From assembly GCF_003033885.1 (NCBI RefSeq), contig NZ_CP024081.1:3929735-3993734 (forward strand): a stretch of 64,000 nt of DNA, given 5' to 3'. How positions within the stretch are numbered: position 1 is the first letter of the stretch; every line of letters begins with the position of its first letter. Of the stretch, positions 8,470-17,580 are shown piece by piece. Position numbers and translations under genes: made by a program. Source of the DNA: Pseudomonas rhizophila (lineage in GTDB: Bacteria > Pseudomonadota > Gammaproteobacteria > Pseudomonadales > Pseudomonadaceae). Below the pieces are notes generated by a model. The model saw only the letters and a program-made list of their open reading frames with translations, did not search any database and was not told where the DNA came from.

Positions 8470-9423
8470 ATGAACCCTGAAGCCCTTCAAACCCTGCAGA
8501 CCCATTTACTGACGGCCCTGACCTCGGTGCCGGAAGAAACCCGGCGCCTGTTCCATGGCCGCGGTCGCTGCTGGCCGGGGTTGGAGCAGATCACCGTCGA
8601 CTGGCTGCAAGGGGTGATGCTGGTTTCGTTGTTCAAGCAGCCTGAGCCGACGCAGTTGGACAATCTGATGTCCACGCTGCTCGCCCTCACCGTTACCCCG
8701 GCCTGGCAACAGAGCAAGGCCCATACGCTGGCCGTGCAACACCGTTACCTTCCCGACAGCCTTACCCAGTGGCTGGTGGGTGAGGCTCTGGACGAATGGA
8801 CCTTGGTCGAAGGCGGCTTGCGCTATCGGATCGACCTGGGCAAGAAGCAGAACAACGGTCTTTTCCTCGACATGCGCTACGGCCGCGACTGGGTTCGCGC
8901 CAACGCCAGCGGCAAGCGAGTGTTGAATCTGTTCGCCTACACCTGCGGTTTTTCCGTGGCAGCCATCGCCGGCGGTGCACAGCATGTGGTCAACCTGGAC
9001 ATGTCGCGCGCGGCCTTGAGTCGTGGCCGCGACAACCATCGCCTGAACGGCCATGACCTGAGCCAGGTGAGTTTTCTTGGCCACGACTTGTTCAAGTCAT
9101 GGGGCAAGGTGATCAACAGCGGCCCTTATGACCTGGTCATCATCGATCCCCCCACCTTTCAGAAAGGCAGCTTCCTGCTGACCAAGGACTATCAGCGAGT
9201 CCTGCGGCGCTTGCCGGAACTGTTGTGCGCCACTGGCACGGTCCTGGCCTGCAGCAACGACCCCGCCACCGGCCCGGACTTCCTCATCGACGGCGTCACC
9301 CGCGAAGCGCCTGGCCTGAAGTTCGTGGAACGCCTGGCCAATCCCCCGGAGTTTCCCGACGCGGATATGGAGTGCGGCTTGAAGGCATTGGTGTTCACCC
9401 GCGACGATGGCTGCGCCGTGTAA
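8470..9423 (+). CDS. Class I SAM-dependent methyltransferase, RlmI/RlmK-like
   Basis: The 317-residue protein has a Rossmann methyltransferase core in its C-terminal two thirds. SAM motif I is VLNLFAYTCGFSVAAIAGGA (about residues 156-175), followed by the acidic NLDMS strand, and motif IV is IIDPPTFQKG. The KKQNNGLFLDMR segment just before motif I and the DPPTF motif are typical of the RlmI/RlmK branch of 23S rRNA cytosine or guanine methyltransferases. There is no PUA or THUMP domain, so the RNA substrate is not certain. It appears monocistronic, with an ATG start right after a hairpin-like leader. Confidence 0.85.
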   Translation: MNPEALQTLQTHLLTALTSVPEETRRLFHGRGRCWPGLEQITVDWLQGVMLVSLFKQPEPTQLDNLMSTLLALTVTPAWQQSKAHTLAVQHRYLPDSLTQWLVGEALDEWTLVEGGLRYRIDLGKKQNNGLFLDMRYGRDWVRANASGKRVLNLFAYTCGFSVAAIAGGAQHVVNLDMSRAALSRGRDNHRLNGHDLSQVSFLGHDLFKSWGKVINSGPYDLVIIDPPTFQKGSFLLTKDYQRVLRRLPELLCATGTVLACSNDPATGPDFLIDGVTREAPGLKFVERLANPPEFPDADMECGLKALVFTRDDGCAV

Positions 9424-9453
9424 CGATGCCTGATGCGCCCCTTTGCAAGGGCG

Positions 9454-9485
9454 CTGTGGCGAGGAGATTTACGCCCTCGCCACAG
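9454..9485. terminator. Hairpin between convergent genes (REP-like half repeat)
   Basis: CTGTGGCGAGG and its reverse complement flank a ten-base loop. The hairpin sits between the methyltransferase end and the 3' end of the giant LRR gene. The arms match those of the 8267-8409 repeat. It may help termination of both genes. Confidence 0.5.
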
Positions 9486-9511
9486 CTTCGCGGCAGGTGT
9501 GCCGGCACAGG

Positions 9512-12500
9512 TTATTGCGGTCGCAGCGACCACCAAGGGGTGACCAGGCCAGTGGTTATCCGATGCACCATGGCCTCGACTTCCCGGCTCTTGACCGAAC
9601 GGTAGATCGCCATGGTGCGCCGCAATTGGTCTTCGGTGAGCGTCACCGGCTCGCCTGCGGCCCAGTTCACATCTGCTACGGCCTCGAGCCTCACCCGATA
9701 CCACATCGTCCCGGTGGGCTGGGTGATTGACTCCAGGGCGCTGGGCAGGTCGGCGTCCGGTTGCGCCAGGTTATCCAGCAATACCTGCGGCCAATGGGAG
9801 GGATCCACCGGCTCGCTGAAGGCATCCACCAGGTTTTCCTCCACCGTGTCCCAGATGGCCAGGCCGTCGAGCCAATCGCGAGACATCAACCCCAGATACG
9901 GGCGCCAGGCCAGTTCCCCTACGCGGGGCGTTTGATCATTGCTGTTGAATGTGTCCTGTGCGTCACTGAGCCAGTTGATGAAACCCTCACGGGTCATCGC
10001 GGCCCGGCGTTGCACAAGCTCGGGATATCGGCCGCTTAACACCTGGCCCCAATAGTCATCATGGTTGGTCAGAAACCTCGCAAAGTGTATGCCCTGGGGT
10101 TCGAGGCGAGCACGCTGAACCGAACCGAACATGAGGAAATGCAGCTCCAGCTCGGCAACGTCTGGTGTTTGCCTGTCCAGAACCCGTGCTTGCAAGCGGG
10201 TACGCAGTTGGGCCAATTGCTGGTCGAAATCTGCGATACGGCCCGACAGCTCGGTATAAAGGTCGGGGTAGCCAGTGTAGTACTGCAGGATACCGGCAGC
10301 CCTCTGACGATCTCCCAGGGCCAGGCCGCCTGGTTGATCGGCGTCTGCGTCACGGATGGCGCCGCAGAACCAATCGATGAAGCGGCGCCCTCCGGCATCG
10401 TCGCGAGCCACTTCCAATGCACTCTTGAGGTCGGGGAAGTCACGGAGCCAGTCATCGACGGTGTAGCGAAAGGCCTCGGGGTCCAATGCGCGAAGGGCGC
10501 GGATCTGGGCGCTGGGCAGTGGATTATCTTCGAGCCAGAGCCCAAGGGTGTTCGTCTTCGGCATGTTGCCAAGGGCAGGAATCAGATCATCCTGGATGTT
10601 GCTGATGCGATTGCCCTTGAGGTCGAGGAAGATCGGATCGGATGAAGGCCTGGCCAACAGCGCCAGGGCCAATGCCGGTACCCGATCGAGCCCCGCGTTG
10701 GCCAGTTCCAGCTCCTTGAGGTGCGCAAGCTCCGGCAGATCGGGTAATTCCCGACAGTTGTTACCGCTCAAGCGCAGGTCCTCCAGGGCCGTGGCGGCAC
10801 GCAAGAATGCACTGCCCTGTTCATCCAGGCGAAGGCCACAACGAACCAGGTCCAGCGCTTGCAATCCTGGTAAAGCGGTGATGGCCTCCAGCTCCTGGGG
10901 GGTGAAATGCAAGTTGTCGGACCAGACCAGTTCACGCAGGGACGGCAACTCAGCCAGGCGGCCGATGGCCGCGACCATATTGGCACTGGCCACGGGGTCC
11001 GAGCCACTGCTCACCTCGGACAGCTGCAGCTCTCGCAAACCAGTAGCACGGTCGGCGCCGATCAAGGGGGCAAAGGTGTCCGCATTCATATTGAGCGGAT
11101 TTCTGCCCAATGACAGCTCCTCCAGAGAGCGAAACTCACCCGCCGCTACCGGCACGGCGGTGAGCTCATTGCCATGCAGGCGCAGCGTATCGATATTGGG
11201 AAACAACCTCAGGAAATTCGAAGGGTCTTCGCTCAGCCCCAGATGAGCCAACGTCAGCTCTTCAATATGCTCGAAACGTGCGCTGATGGGAGGAAGCCGG
11301 CCGATGTTCAACCCCGACAGACGTAGAGTCAGCTCGCTATCCTCCCTGCGCGGATCCGGCTCACGGCGCCAGGCGCGACGGATCTCCTGCGCCACCTCCC
11401 TGCGCATGGCGATGGTATCTGCACGGGTATATTCGCTCTCGACGGGGTGATGAACCCCCTCATGGACCTCCCACTGACGCAGGCCTTCGTCCAGCGTTGC
11501 CCAATCGTTGCTCAACCGGGTCACCAGGGTGTCCAGGCTGATGCCTTCGCGCCTGGCCTGATCGGCCAGGCTACGCTGAAGCCTGGCCAGCGATTCCCCG
11601 GCATAGTAGGGAAACAGGCGTTCAAGACGCCCTTCCACACGGTGGCGCCAGCCCTGCAAAGGAAGTTTCCCGCGCCCACTGAGCGGATAACCCAGGCGTC
11701 CGTTCTGCCATTGCAGGGCAGCTGCGTCGTTGCCCGTGCGTTTGAGCGACAGGTACGTACGCAGCCTCTGGCGATCGCCAAGGGCTTGCTCCATCAGCAC
11801 CTTGCGAAGGGTGGTCGACGCCCAGATGTTCAAGCCGAGCGCGTTGCGGGCCTCATCCGGCATCGCTCTGAGCAGCGCCTCTTCGAGGCTCGAATCCCCA
11901 GCCAGCTCATTTCCCCTTTCGTCGAAGGGATGGTATTTCCCGCCGTCCTGGCGGATGACTTTCAAGGGGCCGTTCTCTCCCACCTCGAGCGGAGCCAACA
12001 ACTTGTCCGACAACAGCCGCAGGTGCAACCGGCCTTGCAGTTGCGGCGCATTGCCAAGTAGGCCCATGACAATGCGATCCCGGTCCGCGCTGCTTTCACC
12101 CCGCTCAAGATCGCGCAAGGCTCGAGTCAGGCGCAGCTCAGTCAGGGCTTCTACGCATTGTTTACCCAGGCGTCCCGTCACCCGGCCTGCTTGCAGCCGC
12201 ACCCGGTCCTGGCCCTGAGACTGCCGGGCAAGCTCGTTGGCGATGGATTCAGGCAGCCCGGAAAAAGCCCGAACTATCGGAGCGGCCAACGGATCGAGCC
12301 GGATGGACGAGGCCATGCCAGCAGTCACCTGCGTAACATTGCGCTCAAGATAATCGGCCCAGCGGCCGGCCAACAACCGACTGCTTTCCACCGGGCGCAG
12401 GCCGATAGAACTCTGCCCCAGCAGCACGCGCTGTTCGTCCGCGCGAAGACCGGCCAGGATACGCTCCGCCCAGGCATGATGCTCCAGGTCCGCTTTGTCC

Positions 12501-14614
12501 AGATCGAGAAAACGCATGGTGGCCCTGTCGCCCACGGAGTGAACCTGCTCGCCATCGTGCAAGCGCAGCGTCATGTCCGCAGGCCAACCGGGCAAATCCA
12601 CAAGGGTTTGGCTGACCTGAATGTGCGCGCTCCCGGGTGCTTCACCCGCGCGCAAGCGTCCAACGGTCTGCTGCACCCATTGCCAGTTGCGTGCCTCAGC
12701 GAGGGCATCGGCGAATATGGCCGGCATTGGCTGCCCGCCTACTTGCAGGTAGCGCAGATGCGCCTCGCTGATACCGACCTGCTGCTGTACGGCCAGGAGC
12801 ATAGCGTCGTCCAGCTCGGCGGGCGTCTCGACAAAGTTGCGCAGCAACTCCAGATTGCTTCGCTGCAAGGGATTGCGGTGTGCCCATTGCCAGCCGCGCG
12901 CGCGGCTCCACTCCAGAGGCGGGGTCACGCCTCGGTGACCGGCAGGCAGGCGCAGCCCCAGGGCCTCGCCGGTGCCTTGCACCTCGAAATAACGACCATC
13001 GATCCGCACCCATGCCTCGTCTGGCGTACGCCAGACACCCCAGGCGTCCTGCTCGGCCTCCACAGGCGGCAAGCGCCGCGCCTGGAAGGGCGTGACATCG
13101 CCATTCCACAGCCGCGTCGTGCCGTCATGCACGGGCATGGGTTCAACAGCTCCGCCGATGAAACCCAGATAGGCACCTTGGGCGACCCCGAACAGCACGT
13201 TGAAGATGTGATTGATGCCTTCTTGCGCGTGGCCTTCGTTGAGCGCCTGGATACCTTCAAAGAACTCATACACCAGGCGCACCCCGCCCACCGCCGCCGC
13301 AGCCATCCCCATGGGAGCGCAGAACGGAATGAAGCTGACAGCCAGCATCAATGAACGCTCGGCAAGGCCTTCCCAATACTCCAGGCGTGCCAGCAATGCC
13401 TGCCAGTCCTGGTCCCGGGTCGAGATCATCAGCGCCGAGGCATTGCTCAGGGTGTGGGTGCGCCATTCGTGATAGCGATCATTCCAGTGATCCTCGCGAA
13501 CATCGCTAAGGGTCCAGGGGACGTGGGGAACAGGCACGCGAATGCGCCGGGGATTACCCTCCTCGCCAAGCTCGCCTTCACGCCAACCCACAATACGCGC
13601 GTGGATTTCCTGGAAAAGGTTGAGGTTGTCTTTTATCTCCCACTCCACTTGGTCATGCAGGGCCTCACCTAAGCGGGCCTGCAAGCGTACCGGCAGGTAA
13701 CGCATCAGGCTCTGGCGGTAACTGCGTTTGCGCACCAGTTCGGTCAGCTTTGCGGCCATGGCCTGCAGGCTGGGAAATTGCCTGATCGGGGCCACTACGT
13801 CATAGGGCAGGTGCAAGACGACCGGGCGAACGCCTTTTACGTCCCCTTTCAGCCCCCAATACACCCGTGCGCCGAACAACGGCGCAGACAGCACCTCCAG
13901 GCCCTTGACCTCACACGCCAGGGAAGCCACCGGACGATCTTCGAGCCGCACCCCGACATAGGCCAACAATCGCTCGCCGGTCTCGTCCAGGCGTCCATCC
14001 AGCTTCGCCTCGTACGCGTCATAGGCGAGCAGACTGCGCGCGTAGGCCATATAGGCGTCAGCCACGACAGGAACCTCGTCGCCGATAGGCGGCAGGCGTT
14101 GCTTGAGCAGACGCTGGTAGGCACCGCCCACATCCACCTGCCGACAGACTCGGGCAAAACTGGCAGGGGTCGTGGGCAATGCCGTGGTGTCTGACGGCGC
14201 GCCCCAACGGTAAAACTCTCCAGGCTTGCCCTTGATGAAAAGCTCGCCGGTTTTATCGAAAGAACTGCCGGTGGCCGCATCAGCAGGAGGAAAGTTGCGC
14301 ATGGCGGCCTCCACCACCGACAGAGAGGGGCCGAAGTGCTCGCGCCTGACCCTTGCCCGCCGGACTGCGTCGCAAACACTGCCGCGGCCATTGATCGGGC
14401 GCCAGGCCTGCATGGGTGGCTGAGCCTGTAGCAAATTGAGTGTGAAGGGTTCCGGCGCTGGCAGGTCGATAAGCAGTGCGTTCAGCGCATCGCTGTCGCG
14501 CTGCAATTGCTGGGCAAGGACCTTGAAACGCTCTTGGCGGTGGCGCGAAGCTTGTTTCAACCAGGCCGGTAGCCTGGCCTGGATGAAATCGATATGGGAA
14601 TCGACAGTGGACAT
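9512..14614 (-). CDS. Giant dermonecrotic-toxin-like protein with leucine-rich repeats
   Basis: This 1700-residue protein matches the general plan of large Pseudomonas toxin/effector proteins. An N-terminal helical region starts VDSHIDFIQARLPAWLKQAS. A hydrophobic stretch lies near residues 415-490 (LMLAVSFIPFCAPMGMAAAA). Leucine-rich repeats span about residues 1100-1370, with repeated LxxLxLxxNxL units. The C-terminal region is about 330 residues long. In related proteins that end is often a NEL-type E3 ubiquitin ligase, but I do not find the expected cysteine-x-aspartate active site; the only cysteine there is in DWFCGAIRD. The start is the ATG at 14614, with AAGGAGG upstream. No secretion gene or chaperone adjoins it. 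Toxin activity is inferred only. Confidence 0.7.
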   Translation of the reverse strand: MSTVDSHIDFIQARLPAWLKQASRHRQERFKVLAQQLQRDSDALNALLIDLPAPEPFTLNLLQAQPPMQAWRPINGRGSVCDAVRRARVRREHFGPSLSVVEAAMRNFPPADAATGSSFDKTGELFIKGKPGEFYRWGAPSDTTALPTTPASFARVCRQVDVGGAYQRLLKQRLPPIGDEVPVVADAYMAYARSLLAYDAYEAKLDGRLDETGERLLAYVGVRLEDRPVASLACEVKGLEVLSAPLFGARVYWGLKGDVKGVRPVVLHLPYDVVAPIRQFPSLQAMAAKLTELVRKRSYRQSLMRYLPVRLQARLGEALHDQVEWEIKDNLNLFQEIHARIVGWREGELGEEGNPRRIRVPVPHVPWTLSDVREDHWNDRYHEWRTHTLSNASALMISTRDQDWQALLARLEYWEGLAERSLMLAVSFIPFCAPMGMAAAAVGGVRLVYEFFEGIQALNEGHAQEGINHIFNVLFGVAQGAYLGFIGGAVEPMPVHDGTTRLWNGDVTPFQARRLPPVEAEQDAWGVWRTPDEAWVRIDGRYFEVQGTGEALGLRLPAGHRGVTPPLEWSRARGWQWAHRNPLQRSNLELLRNFVETPAELDDAMLLAVQQQVGISEAHLRYLQVGGQPMPAIFADALAEARNWQWVQQTVGRLRAGEAPGSAHIQVSQTLVDLPGWPADMTLRLHDGEQVHSVGDRATMRFLDLDKADLEHHAWAERILAGLRADEQRVLLGQSSIGLRPVESSRLLAGRWADYLERNVTQVTAGMASSIRLDPLAAPIVRAFSGLPESIANELARQSQGQDRVRLQAGRVTGRLGKQCVEALTELRLTRALRDLERGESSADRDRIVMGLLGNAPQLQGRLHLRLLSDKLLAPLEVGENGPLKVIRQDGGKYHPFDERGNELAGDSSLEEALLRAMPDEARNALGLNIWASTTLRKVLMEQALGDRQRLRTYLSLKRTGNDAAALQWQNGRLGYPLSGRGKLPLQGWRHRVEGRLERLFPYYAGESLARLQRSLADQARREGISLDTLVTRLSNDWATLDEGLRQWEVHEGVHHPVESEYTRADTIAMRREVAQEIRRAWRREPDPRREDSELTLRLSGLNIGRLPPISARFEHIEELTLAHLGLSEDPSNFLRLFPNIDTLRLHGNELTAVPVAAGEFRSLEELSLGRNPLNMNADTFAPLIGADRATGLRELQLSEVSSGSDPVASANMVAAIGRLAELPSLRELVWSDNLHFTPQELEAITALPGLQALDLVRCGLRLDEQGSAFLRAATALEDLRLSGNNCRELPDLPELAHLKELELANAGLDRVPALALALLARPSSDPIFLDLKGNRISNIQDDLIPALGNMPKTNTLGLWLEDNPLPSAQIRALRALDPEAFRYTVDDWLRDFPDLKSALEVARDDAGGRRFIDWFCGAIRDADADQPGGLALGDRQRAAGILQYYTGYPDLYTELSGRIADFDQQLAQLRTRLQARVLDRQTPDVAELELHFLMFGSVQRARLEPQGIHFARFLTNHDDYWGQVLSGRYPELVQRRAAMTREGFINWLSDAQDTFNSNDQTPRVGELAWRPYLGLMSRDWLDGLAIWDTVEENLVDAFSEPVDPSHWPQVLLDNLAQPDADLPSALESITQPTGTMWYRVRLEAVADVNWAAGEPVTLTEDQLRRTMAIYRSVKSREVEAMVHRITTGLVTPWWSLRPQ

Positions 14615-14794
14615 GATGGACCTCCTTCCTTGGGGTCGATTAAGCATCTGAAATTTTGAAATACGCTAAGCCGGGGCGTGGGCGATCCTCTCCAAAATGA
14701 GCTTGTTTTTAAACCGCCCAACCGTTGCAAGGGGTTGCAGGTTCCATGGCCAGTCGCTGACAGGTCTGCATCAAATGCTTGCGCCTGATCAGGA

Positions 14795-15397
14795 TCACAC
14801 CACCAACGTCAACCACGCCGACATCAGCAACAACACCGCCATGATCCGATTGAACCGACCCATGGCCACGGTGGATCGGCAGAATCTGGCGGCGCCGAGG
14901 CCCAGATACGCCCAGGCGGTCATGCATGGGATCGAAATCGCGAAGAACGCCAGGGACAGCCAGAGCACCCGCACGGTGCGGTCGGCCTCGGTGCCGGCGA
15001 AGACGCTGACCACCGCCAATGCCATCATCCAGGTCTTGGGATTGACCAACTGCAAACCGGCCGCCCCCGCCAAGCCAAGACGCAGACCCTCAATGGGTCG
15101 TTCAGGGTCGATGGCCTGGACTGGCGTGCTGAATATTTGCCAGGCCATCCAGCTCAACCAGGCAATTCCGGCCCATGACAGCAAAGTCTGGAGCGTTGCA
15201 TGACGGGCCAGCACATCGCCCAATCCGGTGCCCACCAACAACACCAACAAGGCTGCGGCGGCGCAGGCGCCGAGGATGATTGGCAAGGTGGTCGCCAGGC
15301 CAAAGCGCGAGCTGTGGCTCAGCACCAGGATATTGGTCGGGCCCGGGGTGATGGAGGCAACAAAGGCGAACAAGGCGAACGGCAGCAACTGGTCCAT
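14795..15397 (-). CDS. LysE/RhtB-family amino-acid exporter
   Basis: The 200-residue membrane protein has the family hallmark near its N-terminus (FVASITPGPTNILVLSHS) and five to six hydrophobic segments. LysE/RhtB transporters export amino acids such as lysine, threonine or homoserine across the inner membrane. The NPKTWMMALAVVSVF segment near residue 117 is also typical. It is followed upstream on the same strand by an AraC regulator (15451), 53 bases away, a common arrangement in which the regulator controls the exporter. The substrate is not predictable from the sequence. Confidence 0.92.
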   Translation of the reverse strand: MDQLLPFALFAFVASITPGPTNILVLSHSSRFGLATTLPIILGACAAAALLVLLVGTGLGDVLARHATLQTLLSWAGIAWLSWMAWQIFSTPVQAIDPERPIEGLRLGLAGAAGLQLVNPKTWMMALAVVSVFAGTEADRTVRVLWLSLAFFAISIPCMTAWAYLGLGAARFCRSTVAMGRFNRIMAVLLLMSAWLTLVV

Positions 15398-15450
15398 GGA
15401 GCAACATCTCGGTGAATGATCGTAGCCTGATCATCCCCACCCAACCGCGC

Positions 15451-16287
15451 TCAGTCTGGAACGTTTGAGCAACGCTTGCGGTAGTCCGCCGGGCTCAGGC
15501 GATAGGCGCGCTGGAACCAGCGACCCAAATGACTCTGGTCGGCAAAACCGAGTATCGCCGCCACCGCCACCGCGCTTTCGCCACGGGCCAGCAAGCGCCG
15601 GGCCCGGGCCAGGCGTAACTGGATCAGATAGGCATGGGGGGCGAGACCGAACGCGGCCTTGAAGGCCCGGGTCAGGCGAAAACGGTCCACCCCGGTGACC
15701 CGTGCCAGGTCATCCAGCCCGATGTCTTCACTCAGATGACTGTGCAGATAATCACGGGCCTGCTGCGCCACCAATGGCAGGCGCGGATCGGGATTGATCC
15801 GCGCACGCCAGTGCAGGTGCTGGGTCAGGTTGGCCAGCAAGGTGTCGAGGGCCGTCTGGCGCACGATGCGCATCTCCTGCTGATGCAAACTCTGGAACGC
15901 CATGGCCGTGGCGCTCGCCAGCCGCGCATCGTCGGCCAGGGTGGCGGCAAATCCCAGCTGTGCATTATCCGGAGCCACGTCGAACAACGACCGCAGTTCG
16001 CGCTCCAGCCACTGTGGCTCGAGGTACAACGTGCGATAGGTGAAACCGCTGGCGTGGGGCGCGTTGCCGTCATGCAACTCCCCAGGCTCGAGCAGAAACA
16101 CCTTGCCCGGCGTGCTGTTGTGCTGCTGGCGGCGACAATGGAACTGCTGCACGCCCTGTTCGGTCACGCCCACCAGATAGGCGTCGTGCCAATGGGGATC
16201 GTAGGCATGTCCCTCGAAATGCGCGCGCACGGTCTCGATGCCGGACGTGGCGTCCTGCTTGAGATCGATCCAGTTGCGCGTTGTCAT
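15451..16287 (-). CDS. AraC-family regulator with cupin-like sensor domain
   Basis: The 278-residue protein has an N-terminal AraC-type ligand-binding cupin domain (FEGHAYDPHWHDAYLVGVTE, about residues 23-42) and a C-terminal double helix-turn-helix (LDDLARVTGVDRFRLTRAFK and HLGRWFQRAYRLSPADYR). Proteins of this subtype often stand beside LysE exporters and respond to amino acids. Here the LysE gene follows it on the same strand. The start is ATG 16287. On the other side, the vanA promoter is divergent, but the vanillate pathway has its own GntR regulator, so I infer the exporter as the target. Confidence 0.88.
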   Translation of the reverse strand: MTTRNWIDLKQDATSGIETVRAHFEGHAYDPHWHDAYLVGVTEQGVQQFHCRRQQHNSTPGKVFLLEPGELHDGNAPHASGFTYRTLYLEPQWLERELRSLFDVAPDNAQLGFAATLADDARLASATAMAFQSLHQQEMRIVRQTALDTLLANLTQHLHWRARINPDPRLPLVAQQARDYLHSHLSEDIGLDDLARVTGVDRFRLTRAFKAAFGLAPHAYLIQLRLARARRLLARGESAVAVAAILGFADQSHLGRWFQRAYRLSPADYRKRCSNVPD

Positions 16288-16387
16288 GGGCAGTCTCGTT
16301 TTTGTGTATCAGCACGAGCAGGTTAACCGCTGGCGGCGAGGGAGTCTGGAAGATTTGTGCAGTTTTGTTTTCGCCGAAACGAAGCAA

Positions 16388-16472
16388 ATGGATCCATTAA
16401 AGACTGCCAACCGTCTACCAGGACACCAAAAATATTGACAACCGAAATAGTTAAGAGAGTTAATGGATCCAT
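16388..16472 (+). promoter_or_regulatory. vanAB promoter with two VanR-type operators
   Basis: The perfect palindrome ATGGATCCAT occurs at 16388-16397 and again at 16463-16472, 75 bases apart. A -35-like TTGACA lies at 16435-16440, and a weak -10 (GTTAAT) at 16459-16464 overlaps the second copy. The Caulobacter VanR operator known to me is ATTGGATCCAAT, with the same core. Repression by the GntR regulator at 18657, relieved by vanillate, is the likely mechanism. Confidence 0.7.
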
Positions 16473-16503
16473 AAGCACAACAACATCCGCCCGGAGATCC
16501 GTC

Positions 16504-17580
16504 ATGTATCCCAAGAACACCTGGTACGTTGCCTGCACCCCCGATGAAATCGCTGACAAACCTCTGGGCCGCCAGATCTGCGGCGAGAAGATGGTTTTCT
16601 ACCGTGGGCATGAAGGCAAGGTCGCGGCTGTCGAGGACTTCTGCCCCCATCGCGGCGCCCCGCTCTCTTTGGGTTATGTCGAAAACGGTAACCTGGTGTG
16701 CGGCTATCACGGGCTGGTGATGGGGTGCGACGGCAAGACCGTCGAAATGCCCGGGCAACGGGTCCGGGGATTCCCTTGCAACAAGACGTTTGCGGTGCAG
16801 GAGCGTCATGGGTTTATCTGGGTCTGGCCCGGTGACCAGGCCTTGGCTGACCCGACGCTGATCCATCATCTTGAATGGGCCGAAAGTGACGAGTGGGCTT
16901 ACGGCGGCGGTCTGTTCCATATCCAGTGCGATTACCGCCTGATGATCGACAACCTGATGGACCTGACCCACGAAACCTACGTGCACGCCTCCAGCATCGG
17001 CCAGAAGGAAATCGACGAGGCGCCGCCGGTGACCACGGTCGAAGGTGACGAAGTGGTCACCGCCCGGCACATGGAAAACATCATGGCCCCGCCCTTCTGG
17101 CGCATGGCCTTGCGCGGCAACAACCTGGCCGACGACGTGCCGGTGGACCGCTGGCAGATCTGCCGTTTCACCCCGCCCAGCCACGTCCTGATCGAAGTCG
17201 GCGTGGCCCATGCCGGCAACGGCGGGTATCACGCCGCGCCGCAGTTCAAGGCGTCCAGCATCGTGGTGGACTTCATCACCCCGGAAACCGAGACATCCAT
17301 CTGGTACTTCTGGGGCATGGCCCGGCATTTCCAGCCCCAGGACGAAGCACTGACCGCCAGCATTCGCGAAGGCCAGGGCAAGATTTTCAGCGAAGACCTG
17401 GAAATGCTCGAACGCCAGCAGCGCAACCTGCTGGATCACCCGCAACGCAGCCTGCTCAAGCTCAATATCGATGCTGGCGGCGTGCAGTCGCGTCGAGTGC
17501 TGGATCGTTGGATTGCCCGTGAGCGCGAGCCACAAGCGGGATTGATTGCCAGCACCCATCAGGGAGAGCAGCGAGCATGA
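16504..17580 (+). CDS. vanA: Vanillate O-demethylase, oxygenase subunit
   Basis: This 358-residue Rieske non-heme iron oxygenase removes the methyl group of vanillate, giving protocatechuate and formaldehyde. The Rieske [2Fe-2S] ligands are C47, H49, C66 and H69 in CPHRGAP and CGYHG. The mononuclear iron site includes the histidines in NLMDLTHETYVHASSIG. The start is ATG 16504, with a GGAG upstream; an open frame continues to 16357 without a plausible start. It overlaps vanB by four bases (ATGA). VanB supplies the electrons. Confidence 0.96.
   Translation: MYPKNTWYVACTPDEIADKPLGRQICGEKMVFYRGHEGKVAAVEDFCPHRGAPLSLGYVENGNLVCGYHGLVMGCDGKTVEMPGQRVRGFPCNKTFAVQERHGFIWVWPGDQALADPTLIHHLEWAESDEWAYGGGLFHIQCDYRLMIDNLMDLTHETYVHASSIGQKEIDEAPPVTTVEGDEVVTARHMENIMAPPFWRMALRGNNLADDVPVDRWQICRFTPPSHVLIEVGVAHAGNGGYHAAPQFKASSIVVDFITPETETSIWYFWGMARHFQPQDEALTASIREGQGKIFSEDLEMLERQQRNLLDHPQRSLLKLNIDAGGVQSRRVLDRWIAREREPQAGLIASTHQGEQRA

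Noticed and set aside
12158..13354. Long plus-strand frame (398 codons) inside the giant LRR gene
   Set aside because: It is a shadow of the minus-strand coding frame with typical low-information composition (many Arg, His and Pro).
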